Part shown: piece after piece, positions 35,395 through 44,086 of the stretch | How positions within the stretch are numbered: the stretch's first letter is position 1 | Layout of the letters: every line of letters starts with the position of its first letter | NCBI RefSeq assembly: GCF_003667445.1 | Contig: NZ_RCTF01000014.1 | Span: forward strand, 62,001-126,000 | DNA length: 64,000 bases | Direction: 5' to 3' | DNA from: Xanthobacter tagetidis | GTDB lineage: Bacteria; Pseudomonadota; Alphaproteobacteria; Rhizobiales; Xanthobacteraceae | Position numbers and translations under genes: made by a program | The notes under the pieces: generated by a model | Database searches by the model: none | What the model saw: only the letters and a program-made list of their open reading frames with translations | What the model was told of the DNA's origin: nothing

Positions 35395-35911
35395 TTCGAG
35401 CTAGACTGAAACCGTCTTTTTCGAAATAAGCTATGATACGACCAGCCGAAAATCCCGAAAAAAATCCCATCGAAATAAGTAGATATTTCAAAGAAGTGGT
35501 AAACTGGAAGCTATTTTCGCCAGAGACTGATATTGTCAGTCGCCAAATTGCATACAATATAATTGAAAAAATAGCAGATGACGGAATGCGCAATATAAAA
35601 AAAGCAATGGTCGATATTCGTTCTATCGTAAATCCATCTGGATGGAAATTATATTCGTAGTTAATTCCCGCTTTATATAGCTTTCTTGAATAAAAAATTG
35701 TAGAACCGCAAAATGAAGAAAAAACTAAAACATATACTCCATCTAGTTCACTGTTTATTGGGGAGGTGCTGCCTTCTGAGATTGCGGGGATTAAATAGTA
35801 TATACTGTAACACAAGATGAGCATATAAAATATAAACAGCGCGAGCGCATCTAAGCGCCCCATGCACATCAATGATGTGTCTCTCTCCGGTTGGGCTAGA
35901 GAATTGCTCAC
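35372..35911 (-). CDS. Four-helix membrane protein of the AT-rich island
   Basis: Predicted 179-residue inner-membrane protein with helices at about 21-44, 57-75, 100-128 and 140-162, and a short charged C-terminus. No known domain is recognised; a 2TM/4TM effector of conflict systems is possible but unproven. The GTG start at 35911 is supported by GGGGAG six bases upstream. Its last eight codons overlap the kinase-Nudix gene start, so the two are translationally coupled. Codon use is AT-rich, like its partner. Confidence 0.72.
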   Translation of the reverse strand: MSNSLAQPERDTSLMCMGRLDALALFIFYMLILCYSIYYLIPAISEGSTSPINSELDGVYVLVFSSFCGSTIFYSRKLYKAGINYEYNFHPDGFTIERISTIAFFILRIPSSAIFSIILYAIWRLTISVSGENSFQFTTSLKYLLISMGFFSGFSAGRIIAYFEKDGFSLARNGGRVDG

Positions 35912-36014
35912 CGTCTGCTCCCCTGCCGAGCTACGGAGGGGACAATTGACGATTCTCCCCCTTAGGAATTTGATTACACAGCAGATGAACAGGAGCGGTC
36001 AAGCAATCTCGCCC

Positions 36015-37337
36015 TCACGCTCCCTGCTCGAACGCCTCCATGAAGGCCGCGACCTTGCGGTTCACCCGCACGTCGGTGCCGCGAATCTCGCGCACCAGGG
36101 ACAGGCCCTCCAGCGAGCGGGCGCGGGAGAGCGCCACATAGGCCTGGCCGGGGGCGAAGGCGCCGTCGCCGAAGTCGATGCGCACGTCGTCCAGCGTCAG
36201 GCCCTGCGCCTTGTGCATGGTGAGCGCCCAGGCCGGGGCGAGGGGAAGCTGGGTGAAGGTGCCCACCACCTGCGTCTCCAGGCGTCCGCTTGGCTCGTCC
36301 CAGCCGTAGCGGATGCGCTCCCAGGTGAACGCCTCGATCTCGACGATCGGCCCGGTGTCGAGCTTCACCACCGCGCTGTGGGCCCCGAGGCCTAGCACCG
36401 TCCCCACCGAGCCGTTGACCCAGCGCCGGGCCGGATCGTTACGCAGCGCCATCACGCGGGCGCCGGGCTTCAGCACCAATTGCTCGGGCACCGGAAGGCG
36501 GTCGCCGTCGAGGCCGAACTCGCCCTTGACGAGGCCGCCGAAGGCGCGCCCCTCGCCCGGCAGCGCGGCGAGGCCGCGGGCGTTGTAGGCGTCGGCGCGG
36601 GCATTGGTGGGGGTGAGCAGCACCGGCTGCGCGCCGTCGCGGTGCGGCCGCACGCAGGCGGCGTTGAGCGCCTCGGCCGCCTCGCGTGCCCCGCGCCCGC
36701 GGCGCAGCGCGTCCAGCATCGCGATGAAGCCGCGGTCGGTCTGGCGGTGCACGTGGGTGAACGGCACGCCGTCCGTTTCCTGTTCCGCCAGCGCCTTGGA
36801 CTGGAAGGCGAAGGGACCCTCGTATCCCATGCGGCCGAGCATCTCCTGCTCGGCCATGGGCACCACTGGCGGCAATTGCAGGAAGTCGCCCACCAGCACC
36901 ATCTGCACGCCGCCGAACGGCTCGGAACTGTCGCGCGCGATGCGCAGCGAGATGTCCACCGCGTCGAGCAGGTCGGCGCGCACCATGGAGATCTCGTCGA
37001 TCACCACCCGGTCGAGCTTCTTGAGCAGCCGGCGCACCTGGACGCGCGGCTTCACCTCGTCCGGGTTCTGCAGGCGCGGCGGAATGCCGAAGAAGGAATG
37101 GATGGTCTGCCCGCCCACCTGGAGCGCGGCGACGCCGGTGGGGGCGAGGAACACCTGCCGCCCGCGTGGTTCGCGGCGCAGGCGGTGCAGGAAGGTGGTC
37201 TTGCCGGTGCCGGCCCCGCCCAGCACCATCACCACCCGCGCGCCGCGGTCGATGGCGGCGAGCGCGCGGGCAGACTGGGCGTCGCCGTCCGCGGGTTCGC
37301 CCGCCGCGGGTTCGATCTCGCCGCCGGCGCCGGTCAA
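36015..37337 (-). CDS. Pif1/RecD-like superfamily 1 helicase
   Basis: Predicted 440-residue ATP-dependent DNA helicase. Walker A is GGAGTGKTT, Walker B VVIDEISMV, the motif III region VLVGDFLQLPPV, and the late motifs ALTMHKAQGLTLD and YVALSRARSLEGL are those of Pif1/RecD-type SF1B helicases. Pif1-like proteins unwind G-quadruplexes and help fork restart. The start is unsure: no ATG or GTG is present before Walker A, so TTG at 37337 is proposed from the usual short N-terminus. It begins nine bases after the adenosine kinase stop, which suggests one operon. Confidence 0.85.
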   Translation of the reverse strand: MTGAGGEIEPAAGEPADGDAQSARALAAIDRGARVVMVLGGAGTGKTTFLHRLRREPRGRQVFLAPTGVAALQVGGQTIHSFFGIPPRLQNPDEVKPRVQVRRLLKKLDRVVIDEISMVRADLLDAVDISLRIARDSSEPFGGVQMVLVGDFLQLPPVVPMAEQEMLGRMGYEGPFAFQSKALAEQETDGVPFTHVHRQTDRGFIAMLDALRRGRGAREAAEALNAACVRPHRDGAQPVLLTPTNARADAYNARGLAALPGEGRAFGGLVKGEFGLDGDRLPVPEQLVLKPGARVMALRNDPARRWVNGSVGTVLGLGAHSAVVKLDTGPIVEIEAFTWERIRYGWDEPSGRLETQVVGTFTQLPLAPAWALTMHKAQGLTLDDVRIDFGDGAFAPGQAYVALSRARSLEGLSLVREIRGTDVRVNRKVAAFMEAFEQGA

Positions 37338-37345
37338 GGCCCCGC

Positions 37346-38386
37346 TCAGGCGATCAGCCCCGCCTCGCGGGCGAGGTCGAGGAGGCTGCGCTGCGGGCGG
37401 GCGCCCATCTGCGAGATGATCTCCCCCGCCGCCAGCGCGCCGAGGCGCAGCGAGGTGGCCGGGTCGAGCCCGCGCGCATGGCCCACCAGGAAGCCGGCGG
37501 CGAACAGGTCGCCGGCGCCGGTGGTGTCCACCACGCGCGCCACCGGCCGCGCCGGCACCGAGACCACGGCGCCGGGGGTGACGAAGGAGGCGCCCTTCTC
37601 CGAGCGTGTCACCACGGCCTGCTTGGCATCCTTGCGCAGGGCGACCAGCGCGGCGTCGAAGTCGGCGGTCTCGTAGAGCGACTTCAGCTCCGCCTCGTTG
37701 CAGAACACGAGGTCCACGGTGCCGGAGCGGATCAGGTCCAGGAACTCGGCGCGGTAGCGGTCGACGCAGAAGGCGTCGGAGAGCGTGAGCGCCACCTCGC
37801 GGCCGGCGCCGTGGGCGATGCGGGCGGCTTCGAGGAAGGCGGCCTTCGCCGCCGGCGGGTCCCAGAGGTAGCCTTCGAGATAGGTCACCTTGGCGCATTG
37901 CACCATGGCGGCGTCGATCTCTGCCGTGGTGAGGTTCTGCGCCGCGCCGAGATAGGTGTTCATGGTGCGCTCGCCGTCCGCCGTCACCAGGATCAGGCAG
38001 CGGGCGGTGGCCGGGCCGTCGGTGGCGGCGGGGGTGGCATAGGCGACGCCTGCGGCGCGGATGTCGTGGCCAAACACGCTGCCGAGCAGGTCGTCCCTGA
38101 CCTTGCCGATGAAGCCGGCCTTGCCGCCCAGCGAGGCGATGCCGGCGGCGGTGTTGGCGGCGGAGCCGCCGGAGGCCTCGGTGCCCGGCCCCATGGCGCC
38201 GTAGACCGCCTCCGCCCGCGCCTCGTCGATCAGCGTCATGCCGCCCTTGGCCATGCCGTGGCTGGCGAGGAAGTCCTCCTCCGCGCGCGCGAGCACGTCG
38301 ACGATGGCGTTTCCGATGGCGAGCACGTCGAGGCTGGGGCTGGTCACGGCGGGGTGGTCTCCGGTGGAATCGCCGGTCTTGTGCAC
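37346..38386 (-). CDS. PfkB-family adenosine kinase
   Basis: Phosphorylates adenosine (or a related nucleoside or sugar) with ATP, in the cytoplasm. The ribokinase fold shows GIASLGGKAGFIGKVRDD, the N-terminal GNAIVDV, and the C-terminal anion-hole motif DTTGAGDLFAAG with the catalytic Asp. It is the adenosine-kinase-like group widespread in Alphaproteobacteria. A GTG at 38347 would give 333 residues, the usual family length, rather than 346, so the true start may be there. It precedes the helicase gene closely. Confidence 0.85.
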   Translation of the reverse strand: MHKTGDSTGDHPAVTSPSLDVLAIGNAIVDVLARAEEDFLASHGMAKGGMTLIDEARAEAVYGAMGPGTEASGGSAANTAAGIASLGGKAGFIGKVRDDLLGSVFGHDIRAAGVAYATPAATDGPATARCLILVTADGERTMNTYLGAAQNLTTAEIDAAMVQCAKVTYLEGYLWDPPAAKAAFLEAARIAHGAGREVALTLSDAFCVDRYRAEFLDLIRSGTVDLVFCNEAELKSLYETADFDAALVALRKDAKQAVVTRSEKGASFVTPGAVVSVPARPVARVVDTTGAGDLFAAGFLVGHARGLDPATSLRLGALAAGEIISQMGARPQRSLLDLAREAGLIA

Positions 38387-38552
38387 GCCGAGGCTTTGTC
38401 GTGCAAGCAGTCTTAACCTTTACCGGTAGAATAAGAGGCGTGCGGCGAGGCTGGGCGGCCGCACGCGGCGGGTGCCGGAGCGGACGCGATCGCGGCCTTC
38501 CGGGCCGCCGGGGCGTGCGCGGTCACGCAGGGTTCCACGAGGAGAACGATCG

Positions 38553-39005
38553 GTGACGGATCTGGCCTCTGGTTTCGCGGCTGGGGAGATGCGCGACGGG
38601 CGCGGGGGCTGGGGCGCCATGTCCGCCGTCGCGCAGAGCATGCGCGAGCTTCTTGAGCGCATCGGCCATCGGGCGCCGGAGCCGCCCCGCGGGCAATCGA
38701 TCTGGGACCTGAGCCCGGAGGAGGTGCGCCAGTCGGTCGCCTCGTTCGAGCGCCTCGTGGCGGCGCTGGCCGAGGCGGGTCCCGGCGCCGCGGGCGGCGG
38801 CCTGGACACCGGCCTGCATGACAGACAGGCCCATCAGATGAGCCCCCGCGTCGACGAGGCCCCCGCGGCCGCGGCGGCGCGCTGGGAGCCGGGCGCGGAC
38901 CGCAGCGGCGGTATGCCGTTCCCAGACTTGACGCAGAAGGATGGCGGGGCCTCGCAGCGAGTGGTAAATGGCGGCAAGAGTGCCGAGCATTCGCACGAGG
39001 GTCCC
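38553..39005 (+). other. In-frame upstream extension of glmM (possible separate or fused coding segment)
   Basis: A GTG at 38553 with an AGGAGAA ribosome site six to seven bases upstream opens a reading frame of 151 codons that runs without a stop straight into glmM. Its first 90 codons have the GC-rich third positions of real genes and predict helices ([12 protein letters not shown], then [18 protein letters not shown]). The last 50 codons lose that bias. This could be a true N-terminal extension of GlmM, a decayed gene, or chance. Confidence 0.4.
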
Positions 39006-40349
39006 ATGTCTCGCAGGTATTTCGGAACCGATGGCGTGCGCGGTCGCGCCAACGCCACGCTCACGGCGGATCTCGCTCTGCGGGTCGGCATGGCGGCGGG
39101 CCTCGTGTTCAGCCGCGGCGAGCACCGCCACCGGGTGGTGATCGGCAAGGACACGCGCCTGTCCGGCTACATGCTGGAGACCGCGCTGGTCGCCGGCTTC
39201 ACCTCCGTGGGCATGGACGTGTTCCTGCTCGGGCCGATGCCGACGCCGGCGGTGGGCATGCTGACGCGCTCCATGCGCGCTGACCTCGGCGTGATGATCT
39301 CCGCCTCGCACAACCCGTTCGACGACAACGGCATCAAGCTGTTCGGGCCGGACGGCTACAAGCTCTCCGACGAGGTGGAGCGGGAAATCGAGAGTCTGGT
39401 CGGGCAGAACCTCTCGAAGAAGCTCGCCAAGCCCGCCGAGATCGGCCGCGCCAAGCGCCTTGAGGGCGTGCATGCGCGCTACATCGAATATGCCAAGGGC
39501 ACGCTGCCGCGGAACCAGTCGTTCGAGGGCATGCGCGTGGTGGTGGACTGCGCCCATGGCGCCGCCTACCGCGTCGCCCCCGAGGCCCTGTGGGAGCTGG
39601 GCGCGGACGTGATCTCCATCGGCGTCGAGCCGGACGGCCTCAACATCAACCGCGACGTGGGCTCCACCGCCACCGCCGCGCTCTCGGCCAAGGTGCGCGA
39701 GGTCCGGGCCGACATCGGCATCGCCCTCGACGGCGACGCCGACCGCGTCATCCTCATCGACGAGAAGGGCCATGTGGTGGACGGCGACCAGCTGATGGCC
39801 GTCGTCGCAGAGAGCTTCAAGGTGGACGGCCGGCTTTCGCGCAACGGCATCGTCGCCACAGTGATGTCGAACCTTGGGCTTGAGCGCTATCTGGCGGGCG
39901 AGGGCATCGAGCTGGCGCGCACCGCGGTGGGCGACCGCTACGTGCTCGAACGCATGCGCCAGGGCGGGTACAATGTGGGCGGCGAGCAGTCGGGCCACCT
40001 CATCCTGTCCGACTATTCCACCACCGGCGACGGGCTGGTGGCCGCGCTCCAGGTGCTGGCCGTGGTGGCGCGCAGCGGCAAGCCGGTGTCCGAGGTCTGC
40101 CACCGCTTCGAGCCCATGCCGCAGATCCTGAAGAATGTGCGCTACGGCTCCGGCAAGCCGCTGGAGAACGAGGCGGTGAAGAAGGCCATCGCCCACGGCG
40201 AGCAGCGCCTGTCCAACACCGGCCGCCTCCTCATCCGCCCCTCGGGCACCGAGCCGGTGATCCGCGTCATGGGCGAGGGCGAGGACCGCGAACTGGTGGA
40301 GACGGTGGTGGATTCGGTCATCGACGCGCTCCAGCGCGTCGCCGCTTGA
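39006..40349 (+). CDS. glmM: Phosphoglucosamine mutase
   Basis: Converts glucosamine 6-phosphate to glucosamine 1-phosphate for peptidoglycan and LPS precursors. The start [13 protein letters not shown] is the family N-terminus. The phosphoserine loop is [12 protein letters not shown], the metal loop DGDADR, the sugar-binding GEQSGH, and the phosphate site RPSGTEP. The 447-residue length is standard. GAGGG lies five to six bases before the ATG. The frame is open for 151 codons upstream (see the separate entry), so a longer form cannot be excluded. Confidence 0.96.
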   Translation: MSRRYFGTDGVRGRANATLTADLALRVGMAAGLVFSRGEHRHRVVIGKDTRLSGYMLETALVAGFTSVGMDVFLLGPMPTPAVGMLTRSMRADLGVMISASHNPFDDNGIKLFGPDGYKLSDEVEREIESLVGQNLSKKLAKPAEIGRAKRLEGVHARYIEYAKGTLPRNQSFEGMRVVVDCAHGAAYRVAPEALWELGADVISIGVEPDGLNINRDVGSTATAALSAKVREVRADIGIALDGDADRVILIDEKGHVVDGDQLMAVVAESFKVDGRLSRNGIVATVMSNLGLERYLAGEGIELARTAVGDRYVLERMRQGGYNVGGEQSGHLILSDYSTTGDGLVAALQVLAVVARSGKPVSEVCHRFEPMPQILKNVRYGSGKPLENEAVKKAIAHGEQRLSNTGRLLIRPSGTEPVIRVMGEGEDRELVETVVDSVIDALQRVAA

Positions 40350-40409
40350 AGGGTCATCCCGGCGCTGGCGCTGAGCCGCTCAATTTCCCCCACAATCCCT
40401 GCCGCTCCT

Positions 40410-40433
40410 CCCTCTCACCTCGCGGGAGAGGGG
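40410..40433. repeat. Intergenic palindrome downstream of glmM
   Basis: CCCTCTC and GAGAGGG arms around a ten-base loop, sharing the GGGAGAGGGG core with the repeats at 6130-6300 and 15184-15208. It is a member of the same dispersed family and may also act as the glmM terminator. Confidence 0.6.
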
Positions 40434-40611
40434 ACGCGAACGGGTGGGGCGGCGCTGGATGTGTGACCGCCCCGGCCCTCGATGACCGGCCGTTCCGGCC
40501 CCGGGATATTCCCAAGCTGACAGGATTGCTGCACCGCGCATAATACGCGCGATCGATGGGCTATCCGTCCCGCGCAGACGGGGCGTGCCGCATGGCCGGT
40601 GAAGGACGCAG

Positions 40612-41157
40612 ATGTCGCTCGAACGTTCCATGATCCTCGCCGTTCAGGGCGCCGACCGCGAGGTGATCCAGGCGCTGCTGGCGCAGGCCGCGCGCCGCCT
40701 CGCGTCCTCCGGCGCGCGGGTGATCGGCGTCATCGAGCATCTGCCCGAGGGCGGCGGCCACGAGGACGTGTTGCTGGTCGACCTCGTCTCCGGCGAGACC
40801 AACCGCCTGCACCAGGACCTCGGCCCCGGCGCCGCCGGCTGCAGCCTCGACCCCGCGGGCCTTGCGGCGGCTTCCGCCGGCGTCGAGCGCGCCATCGCCG
40901 CGCGCCTCGCCGAGGGCGGCGACCTCTCCGACACCGTGGTGGTGCTCTCGAAGTTCGGCCGCCAGGAGGCGGACGGGCAGGGGCTCACCAGCGCCTTCCA
41001 CGCCGCCGTGGCGGCGGACCTGCGCGTGCTCACCTCGGTCTCGCCCACCGTGCGCGGGCAATGGGAGACGTTCGTCGGCGACCTTGCGCACATCGTCCCG
41101 GCCCGCCTCGACGCGGTGGATGCGTGGTGGAACGTGGCCGAAGCGCTGGCCGACTGA
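40612..41157 (+). CDS. DUF2478 protein
   Basis: Predicted 181-residue cytoplasmic protein. It begins with the hydrophobic strand SMILAVQGADREVIQALL and has the family block TVVVLSKFGRQEADGQGL, followed by LTSVSPTVRGQW. DUF2478 proteins resemble P-loop NTP-binding proteins (the SKFGRQE block is like that of ThiF/MobB-related nucleotidases) and are often found near molybdenum uptake genes; no such genes are seen here. AAGGA lies upstream of the ATG. Function is unknown. Confidence 0.8.
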   Translation: MSLERSMILAVQGADREVIQALLAQAARRLASSGARVIGVIEHLPEGGGHEDVLLVDLVSGETNRLHQDLGPGAAGCSLDPAGLAAASAGVERAIAARLAEGGDLSDTVVVLSKFGRQEADGQGLTSAFHAAVAADLRVLTSVSPTVRGQWETFVGDLAHIVPARLDAVDAWWNVAEALAD

Positions 41158-41235
41158 CCCCGGCATCGCACCCGGCTTCGCCGATCCGCCGGCCTCCGGT
41201 AAGCTGCGGCGCGAATCTGAACGCCCGGAGCCGCC

Positions 41236-42069
41236 ATGCCGAAGCTCACCTGCGAGGTCTCCGCCTCGCTTCTCGACGCGCTCGACCGCGCCGCCGCCGA
41301 GAGCGGGGAGAGCCGCGACCACATCGTCTCCCGCGCGCTCGCCGATGCGCTCCAGGTGGACCACGGCACGCTGTTCCAGGTCTCCACCTCGGGCGCCATC
41401 GTCGAGGGCCTGTTCGGCGGCGTGGTGTCGGTGGGCACCCTGCGCGAGCACGGCGATTTCGGCCTCGGCACCTTCGCCGGCCTCGACGGCGAGATGATCG
41501 CGCTCGACGGCGCCTACTTCCAGATGCGCTCCGACGGCAGCATCCACCGCGCCACCGACGCGATGCAGGTGCCGTTCGCGCTCGTCACCCATTTCGCGGG
41601 CGCGGATGCGGGCACGCTCGCGCCGTTCGCCTCCATGGACGCGCTTCTCGCCCTGCTCGATGCGCGGCGCGACAGCGACAACATCTTCTATGCCGTGCGC
41701 CTCTCCGGCCGCTTCTCGCTGGTGCACGACCGCGTCGCCTGCAAGGCGGGCGATCACGAGACGCTGGTGGAGGCGACCAGCCATCAGGCTGAATTTCGCC
41801 ACGCCGACGTGGAAGGCACCATGGTGGGCTTCTACACGCCGCCTTATGCGCGCGGCATCGGCATTCCCGGCTGGCACCTGCATTTCATCAGCGCCGACTT
41901 CAGCCGCGGCGGCCATGTGCTCGGCTGCGCCGGGGCGGGCATCGGCCTTCAGATGGAGCGGCTCGACGACTTCCGCCTCGCCATGCCGGAGACCGCCGCC
42001 TTCCTGAAGGCCGACCTCTCGGGCGACACCGAGGCCGCGCTCGACACGGCGGAGCGGGCGACGCGCTGA
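41236..42069 (+). CDS. budA: Acetolactate decarboxylase with N-terminal ribbon-helix-helix segment
   Basis: Converts acetolactate to acetoin. The catalytic domain (about 45-277) opens with LFQVSTSGAIVEGLF and EHGDFGLGTFAGLDGEM, as in AlsD/BudA. The zinc ligands are His214, His216 and His227 in PGWHLHFISADFSRGGHVL. Unusually, residues 1-42 form a separate ribbon-helix-helix-like segment (LTCEVSASLLDALDRAA, then SRDHIVSRALADAL). This kind of segment normally binds DNA in CopG/MetJ proteins. The start ATG has CGGAG five bases upstream, so the segment is translated. It may only dimerise the enzyme, or it may give it a regulatory role. Confidence 0.88.
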   Translation: MPKLTCEVSASLLDALDRAAAESGESRDHIVSRALADALQVDHGTLFQVSTSGAIVEGLFGGVVSVGTLREHGDFGLGTFAGLDGEMIALDGAYFQMRSDGSIHRATDAMQVPFALVTHFAGADAGTLAPFASMDALLALLDARRDSDNIFYAVRLSGRFSLVHDRVACKAGDHETLVEATSHQAEFRHADVEGTMVGFYTPPYARGIGIPGWHLHFISADFSRGGHVLGCAGAGIGLQMERLDDFRLAMPETAAFLKADLSGDTEAALDTAERATR

Positions 42070-42167
42070 GGCCGGGTTTTTTTCGCGTGCGGCGGCCGCG
42101 CAAGCGGAACCGGAGCCGCGGCGGCGCGTTGATGGGGGTTGAGGAAACTCCAATGGGAGGAAACGCC

Positions 42168-42869
42168 ATGACCGCCCGCGCCCTTGCCGCCGCCCCCTTT
42201 CTGGTCAGCCGGCGCGACGCGCTGGTGATGGCGGGCGCCGCCGCCGCGACCTTCGCCATGCCGCGCATCGCCCGCGCCGCGGCGCCGTTCCAGCAGCCGC
42301 CGCTGCCTTATGAGGAGAGCGCGCTCGCGCCCACCATCTCGGCGCGCACCGTGGGCCTGCACTACGGCAAGCACCACAAGGGCTATTACGACAAGCTCAA
42401 CACCCTCGTCGTCGGCAAGCCCTATGCCGACATGACGCTGGAGGAGGTGGTGGTCGCCGCGCGCAAGGCGAACGACGCGCCGGTGTTCAACAATGCCGCC
42501 CAGGCCTGGAACCACGACCTCTACTGGATGGAGTTCAAGGGCGGCCCGGCCGCGCCCAAGGGCGCCTTCGCCGATGCGGTGAAGCGCGACTTCGGCGATC
42601 TCGCCGGCCTCAAGAAGGCCATGACCGACACCGGCGACGGCGTGTTCGGCACCGGCTGGGTGTGGCTGGTGAAGAACGGCGACAAGCTGGAGGTGGTGGG
42701 CCTGAAGGACGCCATCAACCCGCTGCCGGACGGCAAGACCGTGCTCGCCGGCGTCGACGTGTGGGAGCACGCTTACTATCTCGACTGGGAGAACCGCCGC
42801 ACCGCCCACGTAAAGGCGGTGCTCGACGACCGCATGAACTGGGCCTACGTCTCCGAGCGCTTCGGCTGA
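42168..42869 (+). CDS. Tat-exported iron/manganese superoxide dismutase
   Basis: Dismutates superoxide to oxygen and hydrogen peroxide. The N-terminus has a twin-arginine signal (SRRDALVMAG, then a hydrophobic stretch to ARAA), so it acts outside the cytoplasm, unlike standard SodB. The 233-residue form begins at ATG 42168 with GGGAGG seven bases upstream. Metal ligands are His65 in LHYGKHH, the His in WNHDLYW, and the Asp and His in DVWEHAYYLDW. The metal cannot be told from sequence. Confidence 0.92.
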   Translation: MTARALAAAPFLVSRRDALVMAGAAAATFAMPRIARAAAPFQQPPLPYEESALAPTISARTVGLHYGKHHKGYYDKLNTLVVGKPYADMTLEEVVVAARKANDAPVFNNAAQAWNHDLYWMEFKGGPAAPKGAFADAVKRDFGDLAGLKKAMTDTGDGVFGTGWVWLVKNGDKLEVVGLKDAINPLPDGKTVLAGVDVWEHAYYLDWENRRTAHVKAVLDDRMNWAYVSERFG

Positions 42870-43238
42870 CGCGCCACACGCTGGCGCCCTCCGGCTTGGC
42901 CGGAGGGTCCAAGGCGCATCCTGCGCGCCCCGGCCGCCGCCACCAGATGCGCCATTGCACGCCCGTCATGGGGATAAAGGCGCGCCTGGTGCCCTAGCGT
43001 CAGGTCGGCGCCTCGTCCATACCGTCCTGCACCGAGCGGCCCTGCGGCGGCGCGGCCGGAACGGGGGCGCCCTGGCCGAGTTGCGCCTCATCCCGCGCGG
43101 GTCCATGCAGCGCTGCCATAGGCCTTGTCTCCGTTCGCGCGGACTATGCGCCGGAGAGGATGACGGCCGTGTAAAGGCCCGCCCCTCTGGCGAGGCCGGC
43201 GCGAAACCGGTAAGACGGCGAAGTTGCGGGAGAAACCC
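42870..43238. other. Intergenic spacer after the superoxide dismutase gene
   Basis: Long stretch without a gene. A 21-base palindrome of the CCCTCCGG / CCGGAGGG type lies at 42887-42907, just after the SOD stop; the same palindrome occurs in each unit of the 181-bp array at 63195-63720. No promoter or other structure is clear. Confidence 0.5.
42887..42907. repeat. Palindrome shared with the 181-bp tandem array
   Basis: CCCTCCGGC-TTG-GCCGGAGGG is a perfect nine-base-pair stem. The same design is found in the third hairpin of each array unit near the window's right end. Confidence 0.65.
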
Positions 43239-43964
43239 ATGTCCGAGCGTCGCGTCACCCGTTCCCTTACGCGCTCGGCGTGCGCCGCGTCGGCGGCGGC
43301 CTTGCTCGCCGTGGCGCTCGCCGCCTGCCAGGGCTCGCCCGACAGCTGGGGTACCGGCGTCGTGAAGGAGACGGACGGGTTCGGCGACTATGCCGAGACG
43401 GTGGTCTCGGTCCCCAAGCCCACCGCCGGTCCGCGCCAGTTCGTGTGCCAGGGCCCGTTCGCACCCAATACCACCGCCATCAACATCGCCGCCGATTTCG
43501 GCCAGGCCAACGTGATCTCCGCGCCGGTGATGGAGCCGGACGGCTCGGTGGCGAACGGCACGGTGCTGCTGCCGGGCGATCCGGCGCTGCGCCTCGACAT
43601 CGCCTGGGGCGACGCCATCGGCATGACCAACCCGCGCCGCGTCGCCTTCACCGAGGCGACCGCCTGGAGCGTGAACGGCATCGGCATCGGCGCGAGCCTC
43701 GCCGACGTGGAGAAGGCCAACGGCCGCCCGTTCCGCATCCAGGGCTTCAGCGGCCCGGCGGGCGGCGTGGTGGCGGACTGGCAGGGCGGCCGGCTCGCCA
43801 ATCTCGGCTCGGGCTGCCGGCTCGGCCTGCAACTGGCGCTGCCGGCGACCCTCTCGGACCAGGTCCAGGGCCGGGTGGCGGGACCGAAATTCTTCTCCTC
43901 GTCGGACGCCGCCGTGCGCGCCGCCAATCCCACCGTCGGCCTGTTCTGGGTGCTCTACCGGTAA
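43239..43964 (+). CDS. Putative lipoprotein
   Basis: Predicted 241-residue lipoprotein of unknown function. The signal peptide ends in a lipobox-like ALAAC, so the Cys would be lipidated and the protein tethered in the periplasm. The mature part is beta-rich with a GGGVVADWQGGRLANLG-like central portion and few charged residues. The start at 43239 is supported by GGGAG; a Met five codons earlier lacks one. No domain is recognised. Confidence 0.7.
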   Translation: MSERRVTRSLTRSACAASAAALLAVALAACQGSPDSWGTGVVKETDGFGDYAETVVSVPKPTAGPRQFVCQGPFAPNTTAINIAADFGQANVISAPVMEPDGSVANGTVLLPGDPALRLDIAWGDAIGMTNPRRVAFTEATAWSVNGIGIGASLADVEKANGRPFRIQGFSGPAGGVVADWQGGRLANLGSGCRLGLQLALPATLSDQVQGRVAGPKFFSSSDAAVRAANPTVGLFWVLYR

Positions 43965-44086
43965 CGCGCGCCGCCCATCCCTCAATTGGAGGATGCGGGC
44001 GCGCCGCGATCGCCGCTAGCGTTGCCCGTCCAGTGCCGGGCCGGCCCTTCGGTGCCCGGCGGCTGGCCGCCGTCACGGGGGTGGGC

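Larger units (their letters stand above)
33919..36014. mobile_element. AT-rich genomic island with two overlapping genes
   Basis: Base composition falls abruptly from about three-quarters GC in the decarboxylase gene to roughly one-third GC and recovers just before the helicase gene. The segment holds two genes on the minus strand and no integrase, transposase, terminal inverted repeats or direct repeats that I can see. It sits exactly between two convergent host genes. Foreign origin is clear from composition and codon use; the mechanism of entry is not. Confidence 0.8.

Noticed and set aside
35885..35945. tRNA-like or tRNA remnant look at the right edge of the AT-rich island
   Set aside because: The stem-like GCTC...GAGC stretch is a ribosome binding site and the first codons of the 179-residue membrane protein; no acceptor or T-arm pairs.
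36015..37898. Helicase frame extended to 627 residues
   Set aside because: The added N-terminal part overlaps the adenosine kinase gene in another frame and has a shadow-like Arg/Gly-rich composition; homologous helicases begin shortly before Walker A.
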